Shown here: positions 7,080-10,508 of the stretch, piece by piece
Layout: each line of letters begins with the position of its first letter
How positions within the stretch are numbered: the first letter of the stretch is position 1
NCBI GenBank assembly: GCA_028678965.1
Contig: JAJRCM010000044.1
Span: 1-10,508 of the forward strand
Direction: 5' to 3'
DNA length: 10,508 nucleotides
Origin: Methanomicrobiales archaeon
Lineage (GTDB): Archaea > Halobacteriota > Methanomicrobia > Methanomicrobiales > JACTUA01
Program-made: the position numbers and the translations under genes
The notes under the pieces: model-generated
Databases searched by the model: none
What the model saw: the letters and a program-made list of their open reading frames with translations, nothing else
What the model was told of the DNA's origin: nothing

Positions 7080-7652
7080 TTAGATCGTCAGGGAGTTCAC
7101 CGCGTCGATCTGGGCCGGTCCGCGACTGGACAGAGGAATCACTGCACCGGTGCTCGGTCTGATCTCAATCTTGAAAGCCTCGTTGTTGGTCAATTCATGA
7201 TTAGTATTGAGATTTGCCTGTATGGTCCAGACTTCCCCCTTCTCAAGGAGACTGTCGCCGTCATCATTCTGTTTTGTAAAGGCATTCCAGGTGCCGGCAG
7301 TTCCAGTGCCTACCGTTGCACTGTAATTGAGATAGTCAACAGCACTCGCGGTAATGTAGGTCATGGTCACCTTTGACATGTCGATCGGCTCGCCACCCGC
7401 AGATTGCTCAACGGTGAACCGAATTATCGAGATATTAGTTGTCCCCTTGATACCGAGTACAGCTCCCTTGATCTGCAGAGCAGTGCTCGATTGTTCAACA
7501 CCAGTCTTAACCGCTTCCTGGGCTTTCTGCGTGGTAAAGAAACCAGCACCCAGCACTACGTATGAAAACACCGCCGCGACGACCACGAATGCGATGAGCA
7601 CGATAGCCGCCTCGAGGCCGGTGAACGCTTCATCATGAACGATTCTTCGCAT
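7080..7652 (-). CDS. flaB: Archaellin (archaellum filament subunit)
   Basis: This is the structural subunit of the archaellum filament. The 190-residue precursor has a class III (type IV pilin-like) signal peptide: MRRIVHDEAFTG, cut by the FlaK-type peptidase after Gly12, followed by the highly conserved hydrophobic helix LEAAIVLIAFVVVAAVFSYV (13-32). The outer domain has two N-glycosylation sequons, NIS (73-75) and NYS (109-111), and an acidic loop NDDGDSLLEKGE (129-140), a conserved archaellin feature that resembles a calcium-binding loop. It is the only archaellin gene in the window. ATG at 7652 is preceded by SD GAGGTG five bases upstream, a leader hairpin and a TATA/BRE promoter, consistent with strong independent expression. 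A near full-length archaellin with no sign of damage. Confidence 0.98.
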   Translation of the reverse strand: MRRIVHDEAFTGLEAAIVLIAFVVVAAVFSYVVLGAGFFTTQKAQEAVKTGVEQSSTALQIKGAVLGIKGTTNISIIRFTVEQSAGGEPIDMSKVTMTYITASAVDYLNYSATVGTGTAGTWNAFTKQNDDGDSLLEKGEVWTIQANLNTNHELTNNEAFKIEIRPSTGAVIPLSSRGPAQIDAVNSLTI

Positions 7653-7657
7653 TTCTA

Positions 7658-7663
7658 CACCTC
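7658..7663 (-). promoter_or_regulatory. Strong ribosome binding site of flaB
   Basis: GAGGTG on the minus strand lies five bases before the flaB ATG and matches the archaeal anti-SD closely. Confidence 0.8.
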
Positions 7664-7668
7664 ATGTG

Positions 7669-7690
7669 AGTATTGGATCCCTCCAATACT
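7669..7690 (-). promoter_or_regulatory. Leader hairpin with GGGA tetraloop before flaB
   Basis: AGTATTGGA and TCCAATACT form a perfect 9-bp stem (7669-7677 with 7682-7690). In the flaB transcript the loop is GGGA, a GNRA-type tetraloop, known to be stable. The stem base lies five bases upstream of the SD. The loop and stem strand together contain GGAGG, a second SD-like core. It sits between the predicted transcript start (about 7697) and the SD, so it would be at the 5' end of the flaB mRNA, where it could protect the message or influence ribosome loading. Confidence 0.65.
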
Positions 7691-7717
7691 ACTGATTAGG
7701 TTAATTATTCTTCTTAA

Positions 7718-7732
7718 TATATATACTTTCTC
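7718..7732 (-). promoter_or_regulatory. Archaellin promoter (BRE and TATA box)
   Basis: The minus strand reads GAGAAA-G-TATATATA: a purine-rich BRE (7727-7732) directly before a TATA box (7718-7725). A start about 25 bases from the TATA centre falls near 7697, giving a leader of about 45 bases that includes the hairpin and SD. Confidence 0.65.
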
Positions 7733-7810
7733 AATTTATTTAATCTAATAATTTTTGAGATAATTATATTCAAAGACAATTAAAAGGACAAAGATGCATT
7801 TCTCTGCAGA

Positions 7811-8839
7811 TCATATGGTCTTGATATCGTCAAAATATTTATCAGTATCTTCAGTTGCATGCTGGCGCCCATGAATCTTCATCAAGGCCACTTCAGCTCG
7901 CAGCCGAACTGTCTGATCCTCATCCAGGAGGAGCTCCATCAGTGCGTGCTGGGATCGGGGATCCCCCAGCCGTCCCAGCGATTTCACTGCTTCCCGGCGG
8001 ACAAACCGGTTCTCATCATGCAGACGCTGAATGAGGGGATCAATTGCTCGCGTGTCCCCGATAATCCGGAGGGCTATGGCTGCACCCATCCGCACGTGCC
8101 AATCCTGATCGGTGAGAGTACTGATCAGGGAATCGATGGCCACCTCCCCGCAGGCGGCTAGCGCCTGTACTGCCGCTTCCCTCACATTCCGCTGCGGGTC
8201 TTTCAGGGTTTCCATCAGTGGAGGGATGACGGTTGGGTCCCGTATCTTCCCCAGCGATTTCGCTGCTTCCTCCCTCACCTGACGGCTCTCATCATGGAGG
8301 GCTTTCATAAGAATAGGAACACCACGTTTGTCGCCAAGTGTACCGAGAGCTCTCACCGCCTCTTCCCGCACCCTCTCATCATCAAGTGTCAAGGTATGGG
8401 CATACCCCTGGATAGCATCTTTTCCACCTTCACTAACTCCCTGGTAATCAGCTGCAGCGCTGCTTGATGGAATCCCTGCTGGGGATTTATCTTCTCTGCC
8501 CCGGGCTTTCATGGCGAGAGCTGACACAATCCAGACATCAATGCCTGCATTGAGAAGGGAAAGAAGGGGGTCCAGAGTATGCCGCATCAAAAAAAAGAGT
8601 GCGGTAAGCATCACAATCGACCCGATCAGGAGCATAATGACTTGTGTACCCCTCTGTGGATACCACAGTGACACAAGAAGAATGGGGATGATATAGAGAT
8701 GGGGTATTAGGTAGTACCGTTCGATAATCAGCGTGTTGCCCTGTTCCAGGATGGCATAGACCGTAACGATGAACGAGATAATTGAGAATATCGCGATAAG
8801 TACGAGCTTCACCAGATCACCGATCCTATCCCCGAACAT
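7811..8839 (-). CDS. Four-helix membrane protein with cytoplasmic HEAT repeats
   Basis: The 342-residue protein has four hydrophobic segments (about 8-30, 44-60, 66-86, 92-110), a short linker (about 111-150), then about five and a half HEAT-like repeats of the PBS-lyase type (153-326), each about 31 residues with the pattern VRxxAxxALGxxGD...L...L.D. The C-terminal tail (327-342) is charged. The membrane part, with IPHLYIIPILLVSLWYP, resembles small input domains seen in methanogen membrane proteins. HEAT repeats bind proteins, so it may be a membrane scaffold or regulator. No enzyme motif is visible; the heme/bilin lyase role of some relatives should not be assumed. ATG at 8839 has SD GGGGTGAT (8843-8850) three bases upstream. 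It lies upstream of flaB on the same strand, but each has its own promoter, so an archaellum link is only positional. Confidence 0.9.
   Translation of the reverse strand: MFGDRIGDLVKLVLIAIFSIISFIVTVYAILEQGNTLIIERYYLIPHLYIIPILLVSLWYPQRGTQVIMLLIGSIVMLTALFFLMRHTLDPLLSLLNAGIDVWIVSALAMKARGREDKSPAGIPSSSAAADYQGVSEGGKDAIQGYAHTLTLDDERVREEAVRALGTLGDKRGVPILMKALHDESRQVREEAAKSLGKIRDPTVIPPLMETLKDPQRNVREAAVQALAACGEVAIDSLISTLTDQDWHVRMGAAIALRIIGDTRAIDPLIQRLHDENRFVRREAVKSLGRLGDPRSQHALMELLLDEDQTVRLRAEVALMKIHGRQHATEDTDKYFDDIKTI
7862..8383 (-). repeat. Coding repeats of the HEAT domain
   Basis: The DNA for residues 153-326 is built of units of about 93 bp. The protein units start near residues 153, 184, 215, 245, 276 and 307. 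Units 1, 2 and 5 (VREEAVRALG, VREEAAKSLG, VRREAVKSLG) are the closest copies; the last is incomplete. Confidence 0.75.
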
Positions 8840-8898
8840 CGAATCACCCCCGTGGTGTATCTCCCCTTTTCCTGATGACAGTTATTTTACATTTATAG

Positions 8899-8907
8899 TA
8901 TATATAA
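8899..8907 (-). promoter_or_regulatory. Likely TATA box of the HEAT protein gene
   Basis: The minus strand reads TTATATATA. A start about 25 bases on falls near 8878, giving a leader of about 40 bases that ends in a strong SD before the ATG at 8839. Nearby TATAAAT (about 8891-8897) is an alternative. Confidence 0.5.
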
Positions 8908-8953
8908 CATTTTATTTTTTTATAACAGTTAATTTTATCAATTTTAAGAATCT

Positions 8954-8966
8954 ATACAATATAATA
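8954..8966 (+). promoter_or_regulatory. Possible TATA box of the surface-protein pair
   Basis: ATACAATATAATA on the plus strand is a moderate TATA match. Transcription would start near 8985, leaving about 65 bases to the ATG at 9051, where AGGGGA (9038-9043) serves as SD. Other AT-rich strings close by make the choice uncertain. Confidence 0.3.
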
Positions 8967-9050
8967 AGTTAAAATAGGGATTGTATCATCATGCCTGAAA
9001 GATACCATCAGAACAGAATAACACAATGAAACATTGTAGGGGAAATCGAC

Positions 9051-9824
9051 ATGGACACTAGGGACATTGGTGCGGTTGGCGGGGCGCTCATCGTGGTTCT
9101 GATTCTCGCTCTTGTAGTGAAACCGATGTTTCTTGGAAGTGAATCGTCTATCAGCCCAACAAGTGAAGGCTATGATCCCCTGGTAGTCCCGACTCCCACT
9201 ATGATTTCTCCCGCTCCACCCCAAACAACAATAGAGGAAGTCCCGTATACTCCCGCGTGGAACGGGACGATTATCATTCTCTCATTCTCCGGTTCCAGGG
9301 ATACTGAGGGATCACTACCTAATGCTTCGATGATGAACGCCACAGGTCCTGTCAATGCCACACCCACGCCTACTCCTAGGATATTTCTCGGTCAATCAAC
9401 GGTGAAAGGGACAGAGGGGATAACCCCAGCCTATAAACCGGGAATTCCTGAAGGGGCGATTAGAACTCCCTCAATGAATTATTCGCAAAGAAATGACCCC
9501 GCCATGATTTTTGAGGAGACCTACACTTTGAGCTATACGACTGTGGGGTTATTGGTCGATGTGGTTAAACCCCCCTTTACTCTCCGGTTCACGACCACCC
9601 CCACCACCATTGATCCCCTGTACAAAAATAATCCGCATTACTGTTTCTTCACGGTCACCATTCGTGACCCGGTCACTAAGGACGTAGTAGCAGAAGAGGG
9701 CTATGGACGGGTGTATGGGACTGAGCACGAAAAGAGTATCATTATCTACCGATCGGGCGAGTACCACATAACGTTATACGGGAATATGGTGCAAGTGAAA
9801 CTCTCTATCCTCGCGGAAGCATAA
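9051..9824 (+). CDS. Membrane-anchored surface glycoprotein candidate, first of a tandem pair
   Basis: The 257-residue protein has a short cytoplasmic start, one hydrophobic helix (about 7-28), a Thr/Pro/Ser-rich stalk (about 33-110) and a beta-rich C-terminal domain (about 155-255) with YCFFTVTIRDPVTKDVVAEE (197-216) and YRSGEYHITLYGN (233-245). Five N-glycosylation sequons (Asn71, 91, 96, 102, 143) lie in the stalk region, so the body should face outside and be glycosylated. There is no lipobox or enzyme motif. The helix and its flank resemble those of the next gene (KP-FLG against KPLLLGG), indicating duplication. The start ATG has SD AGGGGA seven bases upstream. I do not recognise a named family; an S-layer-associated or surface-exposed structural protein is the best guess. 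Confidence 0.85.
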   Translation: MDTRDIGAVGGALIVVLILALVVKPMFLGSESSISPTSEGYDPLVVPTPTMISPAPPQTTIEEVPYTPAWNGTIIILSFSGSRDTEGSLPNASMMNATGPVNATPTPTPRIFLGQSTVKGTEGITPAYKPGIPEGAIRTPSMNYSQRNDPAMIFEETYTLSYTTVGLLVDVVKPPFTLRFTTTPTTIDPLYKNNPHYCFFTVTIRDPVTKDVVAEEGYGRVYGTEHEKSIIIYRSGEYHITLYGNMVQVKLSILAEA

Positions 9825-9827
9825 TCC

Positions 9828-10385
9828 ATGGAACGAAAGGATCTTGCCTTCCTTGGTGTTGCACTCCTCATCGTACTAGCACTTGCCCTTGTGGGAAAGC
9901 CTCTATTGCTGGGGGGAGAGAATCCCATTCTCAAGTACGTACTGGCAAACGGGAGCAAGGAAGATGATGCATCGACAAACGTTCTCCCTACCTCACCGGT
10001 TCCCTCCCTCTCGCTACCACCAACCACCACCGCTCCTCCCTACCGGACGTATGCAATCCTGAACGGAACCACCAGCGGGAGAACTGAGTCATTTGCTATT
10101 CCCTTCCCCCGGTGGATTCTTTCCCTGACCGCAGTGCCCCAGCTGAATACCACCGCAAATTCTACCTTCATTTTCCCCAGATTGCGTATTCAGGTGGTTG
10201 ATGCCGAGGACCCTTCACGGATTGTCCAGTCGATTGAGCCGGACCTTCTCGATGCCCGGATCAACACGCCCTTTGATCCCCGACCGTGGAAGGTGGAAAT
10301 ACCAGAGGGAAACCGAACGTATTACCTTGTCGTGTACTCCCAGTCTGTGGAATCCTATACCATTGAAATCCTGGTACAGGGTTGA
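9828..10385 (+). CDS. Membrane-anchored surface glycoprotein candidate, second of the pair
   Basis: The 185-residue protein begins MERKDLAFLGVALLIVLALA, with a single helix (about 6-28) like that of the upstream gene, then a Ser/Thr/Pro-rich stalk (about 45-72) and a beta-rich domain (about 72-185) ending in YLVVYSQSVESYTIEILVQG. Five sequons (Asn41, 79, 107, 111, 162) again suggest an external, glycosylated domain. It starts three bases after the stop of the first gene and has only a weak upstream SD, so the two are one transcript and probably translated together. The anchor is clearly related to its neighbour while the outer domains have diverged. The end of the domain resembles bacterial/archaeal beta-sandwich ectodomains, but no family can be named with confidence. 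Confidence 0.85.
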   Translation: MERKDLAFLGVALLIVLALALVGKPLLLGGENPILKYVLANGSKEDDASTNVLPTSPVPSLSLPPTTTAPPYRTYAILNGTTSGRTESFAIPFPRWILSLTAVPQLNTTANSTFIFPRLRIQVVDAEDPSRIVQSIEPDLLDARINTPFDPRPWKVEIPEGNRTYYLVVYSQSVESYTIEILVQG

Positions 10386-10403
10386 TACCTGCCTTCCATT
10401 CCC

Positions 10404-10508
10404 TTAGAAGCGCTTGGGATCGGTCTCGATATCAACAAGCGATGGTCTCTTCATCTCCATGGCAGAGCGGATGGCGGGAGCGAGATCCCGCGGTTCTATC
10501 ACTCGGAA
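10404..10508 (-). CDS. C-terminal end of a thiamine pyrophosphate enzyme (acetolactate synthase-like), cut by window edge
   Basis: Reading in from the right edge, 34 codons end in TAA at 10404-10406. The peptide FRVIEPRDLAPAIRSAM continues to PSLVDIETDPKRF at the end. This pattern (a V.. P.DL.PA...A....P.LVDI..DP segment) is typical of the last 35 residues of acetolactate synthase large subunits and related TPP-dependent enzymes (IlvB family; sulfopyruvate decarboxylase is a further possibility). The catalytic parts lie outside the window, so substrate cannot be given. It converges on the surface-protein genes with an 18-bp gap and no clear terminator. Confidence 0.7.
   Translation of the reverse strand, partial: FRVIEPRDLAPAIRSAMEMKRPSLVDIETDPKRF

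Larger units (their letters stand above)
7653..7810. other. Spacer between the HEAT gene and flaB
   Basis: The 158-bp gap has no gene. It holds the flaB SD, hairpin and promoter near its flaB end. On the minus strand T-rich runs follow the HEAT gene stop (CCTTTTAATTGTCTTTG, about 7770-7790), a possible terminator for that gene, though weak. Confidence 0.5.
8840..9050. other. Divergent AT-rich promoter region
   Basis: This 211-bp gap separates the minus-strand HEAT gene from the plus-strand surface-protein genes and must hold both promoters. The centre (about 8880-8975) is very AT-rich with several TATA-like strings on both strands, so the two sides may share regulation. No RNA gene or large ORF is seen. 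Confidence 0.65.

Noticed and set aside
7669..7690. Hairpin read as a transcription terminator of the HEAT gene
   Set aside because: It has no following T-run on the minus strand and lies downstream of the predicted flaB transcript start, so a leader element fits better.
8991..9029. Twelve-codon upstream open frame (MPERYHQNRITQ) before the surface-protein pair
   Set aside because: No SD of its own and no other support; expected by chance in a leader of this length.
1..10508. tRNA, rRNA, CRISPR array, insertion sequence or integrase
   Set aside because: No cloverleaf-like sequence, regular spaced repeats, transposase-like protein or terminal inverted repeats were seen.

Overview
The window looks like part of the chromosome of a motile euryarchaeal methanogen, most likely of the order Methanomicrobiales. 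The evidence is a complete archaellum (archaeal flagellum) locus of euryarchaeal layout, archaeal SD motifs (GGGGTG, GAGGTG) that fit the 3' end of archaeal 16S rRNA, TATA/BRE-type promoters in very AT-rich spacers, and a membrane-anchored HEAT protein and Thr/Pro-rich surface proteins of a style common in that order. The genus cannot be named from the sequence alone.

Most of the window (1-7652) is read on the minus strand. In transcription order it holds the archaellin gene flaB (7652-7080), a 224-bp AT-rich spacer, then a tightly packed run: a fused flaC/D/E-like gene, flaF, flaG, flaH, flaI, flaJ, and finally an unnamed two-helix membrane protein that runs off the left edge and is missed by simple ORF calling because it has no stop in the window. 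FlaB is the filament. FlaF and FlaG are the stator-like envelope proteins. FlaC/D/E is the cytoplasmic switch/ring part. FlaH is the KaiC-like regulator ATPase, FlaI the motor/assembly ATPase and FlaJ the membrane platform. The prearchaellin peptidase (FlaK) and chemotaxis genes are not in the window. Four of the six gene junctions in the run share one layout, a stop codon, one T and then ATG, which points to translational coupling and argues for a corrected start of flaG.

Upstream of flaB on the same strand is a four-helix membrane protein with a cytoplasmic HEAT-repeat tail (8839-7811). The flaB leader carries a TATA/BRE promoter, a perfect 9-bp hairpin with a GGGA (GNRA-type) tetraloop, and a strong SD. 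The flaC/D/E gene seems to have its own TATA box placed so close to its ATG that the mRNA would be nearly leaderless, so filament and motor genes may be expressed separately.

Right of a divergent AT-rich promoter region (8840-9050), two adjacent plus-strand genes (9051-10385) encode related single-helix surface proteins with Thr/Pro-rich stalks and five N-glycosylation sequons each. They converge on the last 34 codons of a minus-strand gene whose end resembles the C-terminus of acetolactate synthase-type thiamine pyrophosphate enzymes. The archaellum genes themselves are a known system. The least explained parts are the protein after flaJ, the flaB leader hairpin, the AT-rich repeats before flaC/D/E, the HEAT membrane protein and the tandem surface proteins.
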